Source of the DNA: Chelonoidis abingdonii
Taxonomy: Eukaryota > Chordata > Testudines > Testudinidae
Length of the DNA: 64,000 bases
Assembly (NCBI RefSeq): GCF_003597395.2
Contig: NC_133790.1
Location: 26,128,430-26,192,429, forward strand
Reading direction: 5' to 3'
The notes under the pieces were generated by a model. That model was not told where the DNA came from. It ran no database searches and saw only the letters and a program-made list of their open reading frames with translations. How positions within the stretch are numbered: the first letter of the stretch is position 1; the number at the start of each line of letters is the position of its first letter. This document shows, piece by piece, positions 22,665 through 33,709 of the stretch. A program made the position numbers and the translations under genes.

Positions 22665-23800
22665 GTTTTAATCAACCACTGAGTTTTACGTCAGAAGGGC
22701 ATTAATAGGATCCCTGCCCCTGCTGGAAAGCACTATGTGGAGCCCCTGCCTGTCATGACAGCATGGCTTCAGAAGGAGCTGTCCAGTACTGGCTGGAGAA
22801 GATAATTATCATTCTTCTTTCTTTCTTTCCCTCTTTCCCTCTCTTGTACACACTGTCCCCTAATCCCTTTAAAGGAACATTGCCAAGAATAGTTGCCTGC
22901 TTTAAAAGTCACAATAATTTATACCAAGCATCCAACATCCAATTCACCTGCTATGAAAAAAACATGTCTGCAAAAGCAATTGTTCTGCTAAATGCATAGA
23001 CCTGGTTACAATTATACAACAGCAAAGCAGAGTACAGTATGTTTTTCACGAGCATCATGATTTTGTGCAACTGCTTTTCTCACTCAGCCTGTTTGCTCTC
23101 ATGCTCTCATGCCTGTTGATTGTTCTTGAATCGCCCCCTTCCCCCCCAATAGTAAAGTGAAATTCCTCGCCTTTGAAGCAGGAATCTTGTACATTTAGTG
23201 TAATGCCTGTGTTTAGGGCTAGAGCAGACAGGAACACCAGGGCTGGTGCTCGGTGAGTGCATGAACTCATGCTGCGTGCACACACTGAGGGTTTTGAAAG
23301 CACAACTGCTTGGACAAAGGTTCAGCCTCCTAATCTCGAAACTATTTTCACTCCCTTTTTCTCTTTCCTTCTCTCTCTCTCTCTCTTTTTTGGTGGAAGA
23401 TGACAAACAAGTAGAGCAAGAGAAGTAGTATTGTGTGGACTTAAGGGGCTAATTCAACTCCAAAAACATCCTTTTTTTGTGAGACTGTCTGAGTCAAGGT
23501 CAGTGAATGGAGAGGAGAAGAAACACTCTAAGGAGCTACCTACCATGACTGTGAGAGTTAAGGAAGATGGTGCTGCAGTGCTAAACAGAAGCCAATGCAT
23601 GATCCAGCATGACTGGCCAGCAAGAGATTTTTTTCTCCAACCTTGGAAATGGTGGTTACTCTCTTTGCTACCTGTTGTTTGGCTAAGCTATGGCTGTGTA
23701 GACATCACATGATTGAAATACATTGAAGGTCATGCTAGATGCTGGTTGAGAGTGTCATCTAGAAGGAAAGCCTTAACAATGGTATAAGATGGGAATGCCA
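22665..23800. other. Unassigned stretch with pyrimidine-rich patches
   Basis: CT-rich patches lie at 22813-22845 and 23355-23392. No exon or transposon is recognised. Confidence 0.45.
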
Positions 23801-23809
23801 CATCCCGCA

Positions 23810-23928
23810 ATCTTTTTAGTCACAGGAAATTGGTCATCTGACCAATCCCTTCTTGGTGCCCCCTTGATCCCAGGAGACTCGATTAGATGACCTCTCGAGG
23901 TCCCTTCCAGTCCTATGATTCTATAAAA
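23810..23928 (+). mobile_element. CR1 LINE 3' end, sense
   Basis: 'gactcgattagatgacctct', 'cgaggtcccttccagtccta' and the terminal 'tatgattctataa' are the CR1 3' end with its short-repeat tail. Confidence 0.85.
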
Positions 23929-24174
23929 CAGTCCACATGAATTAAACTCTCCCATTAGATCCTTGTCCATATATATTGGGGGAAACAATCACCCCTTTAA
24001 GAGGGGTGGGGAATCCCTGTTTTGTATGCCAAGATATCATTTATGTTTAAATAACTGTCCTTTCTTCCCTTACATCCTGGGCAGGTTTATTCTGCCAGTA
24101 TCTCAGATTTCTCGGCTCTAAGTTTGCTTGTATTCTAGACAGAGGAAACTAGGAAATAAAAGGCAAAATGATTA

Positions 24175-24442
24175 TCCTGCCTGTTAACAACCATTGGAAG
24201 AGATTTCCAAGGGATGTGGTTAATGCATCATCACTTGGAGCCTGCACATCGAGACTGGATGTCTTTCTTAAAATATGCTCTAGTTCAACCGCAAGATATT
24301 GGTCTTGATAATGTTCACTTTACATAGTGAGACAGAATCATTCCCTCCACTGCAGGAATTGCTGGATAGCTTGTTTTACGCAGGAGGTCAGACTAGATGA
24401 TCATATTGGTTCCTTCTGCCCTTAAAATCTATGAATCTATGA
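24175..24442 (+). mobile_element. CR1 LINE 3' end, sense
   Basis: 'gagactggatgtctttctta' is followed by 'gcaggaggtcagactagatg', 'atcatattggttccttctgc' and the tandem tail 'atctatgaatctatga' at about 24429-24441. It is 5'-truncated and longer than the other CR1 tails here. Confidence 0.85.
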
Positions 24443-24444
24443 AA

Positions 24445-25215
24445 ACACTTAGTGCTAAATTGTGGGATTAAGCCACATCCTTGCATTGTGTGTGGCACAG
24501 AGCTGCATGGCCCTAGCCCTAGCAGGAGATTGGGGGGCTGGTGCCTCCTGGAGCTCATGGGAAACACAGGCACAATGCATCTCTTGGAGAGGGTGCAGCA
24601 TGCACTCCCTGCCTCTCTTTCAGTCCTTGTTCCCTTCAGGGAGGATGTTGAAGAAAGGCAGAGGTGGAATTCTGGGTGGAAATCCAGAAGGGTCAAAATG
24701 GGAAAAATCCAGAGGAGAACATGGCAATTGCACAGCTGGTTTAGAACAGAGTTAATGGGGCTGGCTTCTAATCTCATGTCTGCCAGGACAAACCAGGAGT
24801 GACTCCACTGAAGCCAACAGAGTAACAGAAATGTAAAACCAAGAGGAGATCGGTAACAAGCCCATCTGTTTTTATTTCTTTAATCCTGCTGTGTCATGTT
24901 ATAATAAATCACGTGGAAAAAGGATCCATCATGAAATTTGAAATAGGAATATTTTACCAGCAGAGGGAAAATTACAACTCACTGACACTGGGTTTTAGTC
25001 CATATTCCAGGCTAGGTGATGAAAGGACCTCAGTAATGAGCTGCCTTGTAGTCAGTGTTGGCAGGGAGGCTGAGCTTTTTTCTCTTATCTCAATTATTTA
25101 AAAAAATGCTGAGCACCTCCAGCTCTCAGTGAAGTCCAGGCTAGCTGCAGCTGTTCGTTACCTCTGAAAATCAGGCCACTAGCGTTGGTTTCACCGGACT
25201 GGGGTCAAGACACAA
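24445..25215. other. Unassigned stretch
   Basis: Nothing recognised. Two overlapping open frames of about 100 codons at 24452-24802 lack any domain. Confidence 0.45.
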
Positions 25216-25221
25216 TGGTGG

Positions 25222-25524
25222 GTTCTTGTGGGTGAAGCTTGCTTGCATAACTCATGCTACACTCATTCAGTGGACAAGAGAGCATCGGTTTCCGCAGCTG
25301 TCCGGATAAATTAATTTAGAATAAAATGATGTGTTAAAACTAGTGAGAATTATCCAAATCAACTCCTGCAACCCAAACCAAACATCTGGGGAGAAGAGTT
25401 GATGTAAAATTGGATGCAGTGTGGAAGCACTCTTAGTTTTAGATTTGGTTTTGCGCATCCACATCCTGACCATCAGGATTTTGAACCCAAGTTCATGTGG
25501 GTGAAGCTTGTTTGCATAACTCAT
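25222..25524 (+). repeat. Pair of 34-bp direct repeats 269 bp apart
   Basis: The 34-bp units at 25222-25255 and 25491-25524 differ at two positions. Both contain 'gtgggtgaagctt' and 'ttgcataactcat'. The DNA between them is not a recognised transposon. The pair is too long for an ordinary target-site duplication. Confidence 0.75.
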
Positions 25525-25779
25525 AACTCAAAAACCAGTCCTAGTTTTGTCCGTCTCTAGTTATGGCTTAAGAAAACTCTAGTATATGAATGTTGGGGGC
25601 TCAGTGGATATAAATCAGTATAGCTTCACTGATGATAATGCAGGTAGGCCAGTTTATGCCAGCTGAGTAGCTGGTTCAAGAATCATTTGTAACTGTTGGG
25701 GCAGAGAGAACTCTAGGGGTTAAAGGGAAGAGCATCCTTTATAATTAGGACAGATCAGAAATGGAGCAAAATGTGCTTG

Positions 25780-26260
25780 TAGCTGAATCAGATGCCCTCT
25801 AAGCAGCCTGTAGTCTGGAGCTGGGATCTGACGGACACTCGGCGGAGAATGCGATTTTTATCCGTAATGGCCGAGGAGGACGCCTCATGGTCTGAGGCGA
25901 ATGGCAATTACTGGACCCTTTTGTCGCATCCCCCACAACCACAGCAAAAGAAAGGAAAATTAATGAAAATAACAACAGAGAAGGATCCTAACTAGCACAC
26001 CCCCATCTCTTTTTTTTAAATCAGCTGCCCTATATAGAAAAGTGTCTCAACCACCAATGTGAAATAAGAATTTCCCCCCTCCCTCTCCCTAATAAGCACA
26101 GAGACGCCAGCTTGGGGGCTGCAGCCAGTGTTAAATTAGCGGAGAAGGCCATCTGAAGTGGACTGACTCCACCATAAACTGCCTTAAGTGTCTGTTTATT
26201 AAATCACACCATCGCTTAGAGTCTGCCCTGCTGCCACATCAGAGCTGTCTGCACACAGAC
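25780..26260. other. Candidate conserved non-coding element
   Basis: A repeat-free block with unusual CpG content ('gacggacactcggcgg', 'gtaatggccgaggagg', 'tgtcgcatcccccac') and AT-rich binding-site-like words ('ggcaattactgg', 'aaaattaatgaaaa', 'gttaaattagcgg'). A 67-codon frame at 25792-25995 crosses it, but it has no known domain and I see no convincing splice sites. Conserved regulatory DNA fits better than an exon. This is inference. Confidence 0.4.
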
Positions 26261-26589
26261 AAACTCAGGGCACTCCCAGGGGAGCTGGATACTGATGATA
26301 ATAATGGGGGGTGGGAGAAATACAACCCACCACCAACAATGGCCCCCTTGTCAGATGCCCTTGTGTTATTCTTTAATGGCAAAAAGGACTTTGTTGTGGC
26401 GGTGAATGTTTCTACTTGTGACAGTTGAGAAATCGGAAATCCTGGAACTTTAAAATCTTCCTACTCTCTCTGTTGGGTGGAAGGCAAGTTACATTAATTT
26501 TTCCACTGAACCAGCTTGTATAAGCACTGGAGCTGCAGTCTGAGTGTCCTGAAAGTGCCAGTGAATTCTGTTGTTGGGAGGCTTGGTCT

Positions 26590-26890
26590 AAGCAGAGCAC
26601 TGATCGCCAGGGACTCCTGAGCCCCAGTCTCAGCTCTTCAGCTGACTTACTGTGTGGCTTGGGGCAAGTCACTTAATAGCTGGGATCCCCAGAAGCCCCA
26701 TTTGTAAAACAGGAATGATAATACTTCCTTGGCTCATAGGGGGCTTTGAAAATGGAAAAGTTACTGGTTTATAACTGGTTTATAAAGGAGCATGAAGATT
26801 ATGGGATTTCTGTGTGTTTGTACAGAACCTAGCACAATGGGGGTCTAATCCTGATTGGGACCTCTATGCATTTCTGAAAAACAATAATAG
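26590..26890 (+). mobile_element. MIR-type SINE with L2-type tail, sense
   Basis: 'cttactgtgtggcttggggc', 'aagtcacttaatagctggga' and 'ccccatttgtaaaacaggaa' form the MIR core. The stretch from about 26815 ('gtttgtacagaacctagcac', 'aatgggggtctaatcctg') is the shared L2/MIR 3' tail. The two are in the right order, so this may be one long copy. Confidence 0.8.
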
Positions 26891-26894
26891 ACTT

Positions 26895-28334
26895 CTGTTA
26901 GAGATATTACCCTGGTGCATGGGGATAAGAGCAATATGTAAGTTGTAAAGACATCTGGAGTGTGATTTTCCACTTTGGACTAAGAGCAAGTCGCATTGAC
27001 TTCAGTAAACATTTCTTTTACCTAGAAGTCAGAAAACTGGATCCCATGGTTAATGCTAAGCTTCACAGTGGTAAGATGACCATGAGAGCTGTTTTGCTTT
27101 TCACTGATGAACTTCAACACAAAGTAGAGAGAGAGAGAGAGACATACCAGTTCAAGATAATTTTTGTGCCACATTTAAACGTCCCCCATGTCATGGGTTG
27201 GGTAAGAAAAATCCATGTTCTAAGGAAACCTGTGAAATAGAAAATCCACAAAAGAAATGCCCCTCCTCTCTGGAGAGAGATGGATAACAGGATGTCTGAC
27301 ATCTCTGCCCCAGCTGGTGCTTTCGAACTGCATGTCACTTTGTATTATAACATTCATGAAGTATAAGGAGAAATCTAGGGAAGGTACTACGGGACTGCAC
27401 TAGTTTAATGATTTCTAGAGAAGTGGGTTCAAATTGTATGTGGAATGAATTTGGTGGTCTCAGCCTAGTCCCTAGTTAGTTGTTGCCTCTGCACATGGAA
27501 TAGTAACAGAGGTTAGAGATTAGGATTGTGCTGCATTGGCAGCACTTTGCAGGGGATGTTTGTACAGCACTTGTCCCTAACTAGTGTTATTCATCGCTTA
27601 CTTTCATGAGCGCTAGACTCACTGCCAACGTGTTAAGGAAAAGAAACATTTCTGGTTGCTGGGTATAACCTTATTGGCTGGGAATTTCAAAGGCACCTAA
27701 GGGAAGGAGGTGCCCAACTCTCATTGATTTTCAATAGGATTTAGGTACCCAACTCCTTCAGGCTCCTATCACAATCCGAGCCAGCATGCTCAAGGCGTCC
27801 TTAAGAGCAGTAAACCACATCCCAGAGTGGTATGAGTATGTATACGCGGGGCCGAATGAGGGTCTACATTTGCTTCAGGCTTCTCTTTTGAGTTGCTAAG
27901 GCTTGCTGAGCAGCCAGTCCTCAACTCAGACCCCTTCAAAGGCTCTGCATTTAAGATTCAAACATGTTTATGCCACATGGCGTCTGCTAAGATGAGGAAC
28001 TGACTTACACTGCATGGATTTCCGTTTTGCTGTATTATGACAAATTGCTGCCTGATTTCCCTGTCAATTCCACTGCTATTCACATGCCCCCCTACCCCTC
28101 CCTGCCAAGTACTGCACATGGGCCTCTGGATACTCCGGCGCATTCCTGAGGCCTGTCTCCCAGGATAGCAGGTTGGGCAGCACAGCCAAGCTGCCTCAGG
28201 CAGCAGAGGTGGTTCTTCGTCATTGTAACACAAAGCGAGAGAGCAGCAGTGGTTAGACGCATGTGTCCCAAGCAGGGGATGTGCTGAGTGGAATTGAACG
28301 GGCTAGGAGGGCTGCTTTCCATTTCCCCTTTCAA
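26895..28334. other. Mostly unassigned; one palindromic repeat and a GA run
   Basis: A (GA)n run lies at 27126-27142. At about 27676-27778 there is a member of the palindromic family ('ggaatttcaaaggcacctaa', 'taggtacccaactcctt'). No exon is recognised. Confidence 0.5.
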
Positions 28335-28520
28335 ATGCTGGGCACTAATAATCTCTTCCGATCATCTTGAAATTACCAAGTAATTGACTCCTGCCAACCC
28401 ACCGCACAAACCTCCCTGATTGACAAAGCAGGAAGCTGGTGACAGCAATCACCCGAACGTGTTCAAATTAGCCAAACTTCCCGACCTGAGCCAGGTCAAG
28501 AGAGGCAGCTCAGAGGTCAC
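28335..28520. other. Candidate conserved non-coding element
   Basis: Dense in homeodomain- and SOX-like words: 'cactaataatctc', 'gaaattaccaagtaattgac', 'ccctgattgacaaagc' and 'gttcaaattagcc'. It is repeat-free and even in composition. Inference only. Confidence 0.35.
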
Positions 28521-28777
28521 AGAGAAGCGGAGATGGAGGCCTGCCCCACTTCCTCTGCCCTCCCATGCCTCTGGGGCATCATGGAAAGACTAGGGATCCA
28601 CAGCTGGGGCACATAGCACCTGAGCGGCTGGGCCAACAGAGATCTGTTTATTCAGGATATCTGCTAAGTGTTAGCTGAAATGGCAGGGGGGCAAAGGAGG
28701 AAGAGTCTGTTTGTGTTAGTGGCAGTCTAGCAGTTGTTCTGTGTGGGTGATCCAGTGTCAGAGTCTTGGGTGTATTT

Positions 28778-28779
<2 letters not shown>

Positions 28780-28810
<31 letters not shown>
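28780..28810. repeat. (CT)n microsatellite
   Basis: About 15 uninterrupted CT units. Confidence 0.97.
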
Positions 28811-28814
<4 letters not shown>

Positions 28815-30290
28815 CCTGTGGGGATGCCTTAGTTGAGCTGGCTTTGCTGTAAAGGATCAAGATCACCTCAAAATGCTGCTTCCCATCCAATTGCAAGCTC
28901 ACAAGATACCTGCCCGAGGATTTCTGATTCTGGTGCCTGTGGAAGTGGTGGATCAAGAGCACTAAAGTTGGGACTGCTGTGTTGGTGGCCAAAGCTGTGC
29001 CAGCCTCCCACAGGGAGCATTGTCAATGCACACACACAGCTGCTTGGAGCAGAGGGGAGGACGCACACAGTACCACTGCATGGTAGGGAGCGCCGTGAGC
29101 TCCCTTACAGGTCCAGTCTGCTCACCGTTGTGTGGGTGAACAAGCAGGGGAAAGGGAATGAAACCCTGGCCTTGCACCTTCCATGCCTCTTGTCACTCCT
29201 TTTGTGGGGACAGCAGCCATGCTTGTGGCTTCTACCCAGGAGCACAAAGGGGAAAAGGATCAGGCCTGGGAGGGCTATTTGAGACTCAGAGAGAAATATT
29301 GTTCTAAGGGCTTTAAGCATCATCACTCAGGTCACAAGTATAGGATGGGACTGGGGGAGAGTTTTAAGACCAGTCTCCTCATGCATTGGGTTTTCCGTTC
29401 ATCTTCATTCCTTTGGGCAGGGGAGCTGAGGAAGGATCAGCCTGCCTGTGACAGTGCTGTGTGTGCGCTGTGGCAGGTCGGGACCTCTGCCCGTGCGAGG
29501 AGCACTACCCGCAGGCCTCCCACGTCTCCTCACAGAAGCCCGGTCTGGGAAGCTCTGTCACCCCGACAAAGGTCACTTTTACATCCCATTTTCTCAAAGG
29601 TCGTGCCATGACCCCAGGTGCTGGAGAAGAGGAGGATGGCTTCCTTTTATATCCTTTATTTGATCCCACATTGCAAACAAATATACTTTTTTTATTATTT
29701 GCCTTGCCTTGCCTTGCCTCAAAGGCTGATGCCCCACTCACCCCCAATGCAAGAGCACAAGTGATTTCATGCCGTGCATAGTCCACATGCTGGCAATAAG
29801 CCTGGATCAGTAGATTTCTCCCTTTTCACCACTTTGTTCTGGGGCCACCCAAGTGCTGCTCCTTTTTAAAAAGAAAAAGCCTTTCAGCAACTGCTCAGAT
29901 CCCTGCACTACCACTGTTGTAAGCTGCAGGATTTGAGATCATCATGATAGTAATGTTTTTGGTCCCCTCAGAGTTGGGCAGGATGGGTGAGCAACCAGCC
30001 TTCTCTAACTCCTCGTGAAAGCCTTGTGGATGGGTGTGTCTCCTGGAAGGAACATTGCCTTCCCTCCTCTTTCTACTAGAGCCCATGCTTGTTACTGAGA
30101 GGTGGGGGTAAGAAAGACAAAGCCTGATCGTCTGCAAGTGTAGGTTCACATAGTTCTATTGAAGTCAACAGACAGATTGACACCAGCTGATGATCTGGCC
30201 CAGTGTCAGGACTCTGGCCACAATTCATGAGCCAGGAGGCCAGCTGGAGAAAATGGTTCATTGATTGTTTTTCTTTAAGTACAGAGATGA
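28815..30290. other. Unassigned stretch with several chance open frames
   Basis: A 149-codon frame at 28833-29282 and a 142-codon frame at 29183-29611 overlap in different phases and carry no domain. A (GCCTT)n short run lies at about 29700-29719. Confidence 0.45.
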
Positions 30291-30296
30291 AGGTTG

Positions 30297-30500
30297 GCCC
30301 CATGGCTGGGGTGCTAATAGGAGACCCAGGTTCAAATCCTTGCTGTGCCACAAACTCCCTATGTGCCGTTACTTCAGTCACTTAGCATTTCTGTGCCTCA
30401 GTTTCCCATTTGTAAAATGGGAATAATAGAACTATACTACCTCACTGGAGTCCTGTGAAGAAACATGCGTTACAGATGCTGAGATGTTCCTATATAACAT
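30297..30500 (+). mobile_element. MIR-type SINE, sense
   Basis: 'agacccaggttcaaatcctt', 'acttcagtcacttagcattt', 'ctgtgcctcagtttcccatt' and 'tgtaaaatgggaataataga' make this one of the best-preserved MIR cores in the window. Confidence 0.9.
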
Positions 30501-30874
30501 GTTGGAGGACATATAAGTACTTAAGATGTATTACCCATCCTAGGTGGTCCTGTGTGTTTGTCTGGACATACACGCTGCACGTTTTTCCTCCCAAGATCTT
30601 GCTTATCCACCAGCTGTCTGCAGAAGCTCAGCCAACAGCCTCAGTGCAAGTTATGGGCACCCAGCCCTTCTGAAGAGGAGGTTGCTTATTTAGGTGCCTA
30701 GTTAACTTTAGGTACCCAGGACTGGAAGCGACAGCCTAAATTTTTAAGTGCGTCTCTGCTTGGAGGGAAGGAAAAGGTACATTTTTTTATTAGGTGACAC
30801 GGGAGAGTCCTGCAGACTTAAACCCCTAGTCACTATGCCAGAAACATGTATTCCCCCAAGAATGATGTTTCATT

Positions 30875-31110
30875 CAGAATTAGAGCTGATCAAAACATCT
30901 TCACTGAAACATTATTTTCATTGAAAAATGACTACTTGTCTGTGATGAAAATTTTCATTTTGATTTCAATTCTCCAGTTTTTTCCATTATTTTCCTCTCC
31001 CTCTCCTTTTTATTTTTTAAAGAAGAGGGAAGAAAAGGGAGGGGGAAAACAGAAAATGATTTTGTTTGAATTTTGTTGCCAAACCAAAATAGTCCCCAAA
31101 ACCAGATAGC
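30875..31110. repeat. AT-rich palindromic MITE-like repeat
   Basis: 'cattattttcattgaaaaat' and 'gatgaaaattttcattttga' are mutually complementary. A similar element is at 33060-33300. The middle carries a pyrimidine run followed by a purine run (about 30978-31050). Confidence 0.55.
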
Positions 31111-31702
31111 ATTTTACCTTGTCTATTCAGAATAAGATGTAACCTCTGAATCTTGTATCACTCCTCCATTCTCCTCCTACCTGCTGGGCTGTCTATTAGT
31201 GGGGTCTCTGAAGACGTTACTGGCTAACAGGGCACCGTGCTATCTTCTTCACGAGCTGGATTTGGGCCACCTATTTAGTCCTGGCTTGAAATCAGTGTGA
31301 GCTAAGGTTTTGGAAATAGACAGAGAGCTGCCCTTCTCAGAACTGGTTATCTTTACTGAAGGATCTTGCAAGAATCAACGTATCCCTTCACTACACCCCA
31401 CTAACTGTTTAGGGCAAAGGAATCCTTTGGTTTGATTGGGTTGGCTTATAAGTGGTGTTTGATTATGGTTATATTTCTACCCGAATCATGTTTTTATGAT
31501 GCTGCTTGGTGCCCTGGGCACCTCAGCCAACCTGTATAGGACTGGGGCTTTTGGGGTGTTTTCTACGTAAAAAAAAAACCTTTTGGGCCAAATCTTGAAG
31601 TCGCTGGGAAATTTACTTGAGTAAGAACTTTGGGATGTTATTGTTTGTCTGTTTCTTTATTTAGCACCTTAACTGTTTACCATGACACAGTATCTGAGCA
31701 CC

Positions 31703-32062
31703 TGTCAGGACTAGGATGTGAGTGGTCCAGCCTAGTGGTTAGCACAAGGGCCCAGAACCAGGAATCAAGCCAAGGGTCAGGGCTGGAGCCAGGACTCAGT
31801 ATCTGGAGCCAGAAAGTGGGCAAGGGAGCAGGGAAGGAGCAGAGCAGGCAGAGACGTGATCAAAGCTGCAGGTATAAGCACTGAGTGACTTGCTGCTGAG
31901 CTTAAATGCCTGTTAGCTCCTTTCAGATGTAGCCCAGGCCTGGCCCAACATAAGTCATTAATACATAGAGGGAGGCCTCATATTTTGGAAGATAGAATTA
32001 GGGATTACTGCCTGAAGCCTGAATTGGCCAGCCAGGCTAACTCAATCCCATGGTTCCTGACA
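31703..32062. mobile_element. Solo LTR (360 bp) inside a MIR
   Basis: It begins TGTCAGGA and ends TCCTGACA, a perfect 8-bp terminal inverted repeat with TG...CA ends. The flanking 5-mers are gcacc (31698-31702) and gcgcc (32063-32067), 4 of 5, consistent with an aged target duplication. There is no internal coding region. Related sequence is at 7572-7704. Confidence 0.85.
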
Positions 32063-32166
32063 GCGCCTCACAATCATTGTGTTTATTTCACAACAGCCCT
32101 TAGAGGTAGGGCAAGTGCTATTATTCCCGTTTTACTGAGGGGACACAGAGGCACAGAGAGGCTAAG

Positions 32167-32250
32167 GGCTAGATTTGCAGAGGTATGTGAGCACCTAATT
32201 ATATTGATTTCAAGAAGGTTAGGTACCTAAATACCTTTAGAAATCTGTCT
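32167..32250. mobile_element. 84-bp palindromic MITE-like insertion inside a MIR
   Basis: 'gctagatttgcagaggtat' on the left faces 'aaatacctttagaaatctgt' on the right, an imperfect inverted repeat centred near 32208. The word ctaag is duplicated at 32162-32166 and 32251-32255, and the host MIR needs only one copy, so this is the target duplication. It is a dated member of the widespread 'taggtgcctaa' family. Confidence 0.75.
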
Positions 32251-32349
32251 CTAAGTGACTTGCCCAGGGTCTTGAACCTAGGCCTCCCAAGTGTTAGGCA
32301 AGTGTCCTCCTTCCTCTCTGAGCCACTCATGGAATCCTATAGCAGAGAT

Positions 32350-33055
32350 CTAATTCTTCACTGAATTCCATAGGATGGTGTAAAGAAAAAGCTATAGAAA
32401 GGTTCATTCTGTTAATTGCACAGGACTTTTCCATAAGGCCTGGGCTGAATAGTCAATGGAGAAGGTGTTGCACTGTCTTTGTGAAACATCTTTATGACTG
32501 ATCATAAGCCATTGTGGGTGCCCTAAACACAGCGGAAACTCATCTCTGCCCATCCTGATAAAGGCCACCTTGGCTGAAAATGTTTGAGATTGATTGTCTG
32601 GCTGCCCTCAACAGGGAAGAAACTCTTCTCAGCTTTAAACAGTTCAGTCTGCACACAGTTTGCTCTGGGGGAACTGCAGTTTTGCCATCAAAATGTGTTG
32701 CAGGTACAGGTGCAAAATATATTATTTTTAAGGGGATGCTTTTACTTTTCATTGCACATCACCTCACACCCTGTATTCCCTTTCAGGGCTCACTCTAAGG
32801 ACACTATTTTCCTGCAGATCTTTGACACACACTATTTTATATTCTGTATTTATCCTAGGCAGAGAGGTTCCACTGACATGATAATACCTAGATAGATTTG
32901 GGAAATCCTCCTTGACGTCCATACATGGAGTTGAACATGACATCCGTATGGTGAGATCAGCAGCCATTGCAACTGATTTGCAAAACCAAGCAGTCAAATC
33001 TTTCCTTTTGTATTAAGAGCAATTTAACTATGGCAAGTCCCTGGAGCAAATGTGA
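32350..33055. other. Unassigned stretch
   Basis: No transposon or exon recognised. Confidence 0.45.
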
Positions 33056-33059
33056 AGAA

Positions 33060-33300
33060 GAAGAAAAAAATATTTATTGCTGGTTGAAATTTTTCACATG
33101 AAAACTATTCTCATCCAAAAATATGGTTTAATAAAAATCAGCATTTTCATTAGGAAAATAATGATTTGAACAAAGTTTTTCACTTTTCTGATTGGAAGAT
33201 TGAAAACAAACAATGTCATGTCAACACACTGAGTATTTTCATTTCAATCAAAAATGTCAATTTTTCCATTTCAACATTGCTGATTGAAAACTTCCGTGTC
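33060..33300. repeat. AT-rich palindromic MITE-like repeat
   Basis: 'ggttgaaatttttcacatga' and 'caacattgctgattgaaaac' mirror each other around repeated 'cattttcat' and 'aaaatg' words. It is diverged, and the ends are not fixed. Confidence 0.55.
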
Positions 33301-33351
33301 ATGCAATTTTTCTAGATTTTGTCTTTTCCTTCAGATTCAGAACAGAAAGTA

Positions 33352-33549
33352 CACTTCTACCTTGATAGAACACTGTCCTTGGGAGCCAAAAAAATCTTAC
33401 TGCGTTATAGGTGAAACCGTGTTATATTGAACTTGCTTTGATCCACCGGAGTGGGCAGCTCCGGCCCCCCTCCGACCCCAGAGCCCTGTTTTACCGTGTT
33501 ATATCAGAATTAGTGTTATATTGGGTTGCATTATATCGAGGTTGCAGTG
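33352..33549. mobile_element. Tc1/mariner (Tigger-like) MITE, 198 bp
   Basis: The ends are inverted repeats: 'cacttctaccttgatagaac' at the left and 'ttatatcgaggttgcagtg' at the right. The dinucleotide TA lies on both sides (33350-33351 and 33550-33551), as expected for Tc1/mariner insertion. The internal words 'gaaaccgtgttatattgaac' and 'ccgtgttatatcagaatt' are also inversely related. The TIR resembles the Tigger type from memory. Confidence 0.8.
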
Positions 33550-33709
33550 TAATTTCAAAATGTCAGAATTTCCCACAAAAGGAAAATTCCATTGTTCAAA
33601 TAGCTAAGACTTTTCTTGGCATCACATCACTCGTAATGCCAAAGATCTCCTGGTCCTATGGGAAGTGTTTTGAAAAGTCTTTTGTTCCAAGTTGTGAGTC
33701 AGAAACAGA

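Larger units (their letters stand above)
31650..32345 (-). mobile_element. MIR-type SINE carrying two later insertions
   Basis: The host pieces are 31650-31702 ('tatctgagcacc'), 32063-32166 ('tattattcccgttttactga', 'acagaggcacagagaggcta') and 32251-32345 ('ctaagtgacttgcccagggt', 'cttgaacctaggcctcccaa'). They join into one antisense MIR when the solo LTR (31703-32062) and the 84-bp palindrome (32167-32250) are removed. Confidence 0.8.

Noticed and set aside
28780..28810. CT repeat as a possible splice polypyrimidine tract
   Set aside because: A pure microsatellite followed by 'gtgtcctgtgggg', with no AG acceptor and coding sequence after it.
29448..29781. Overlapping frames with several cysteines that might suggest a zinc-binding exon
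   Set aside because: The cysteine spacing fits no known finger, and the frames lie in two phases with no splice sites.
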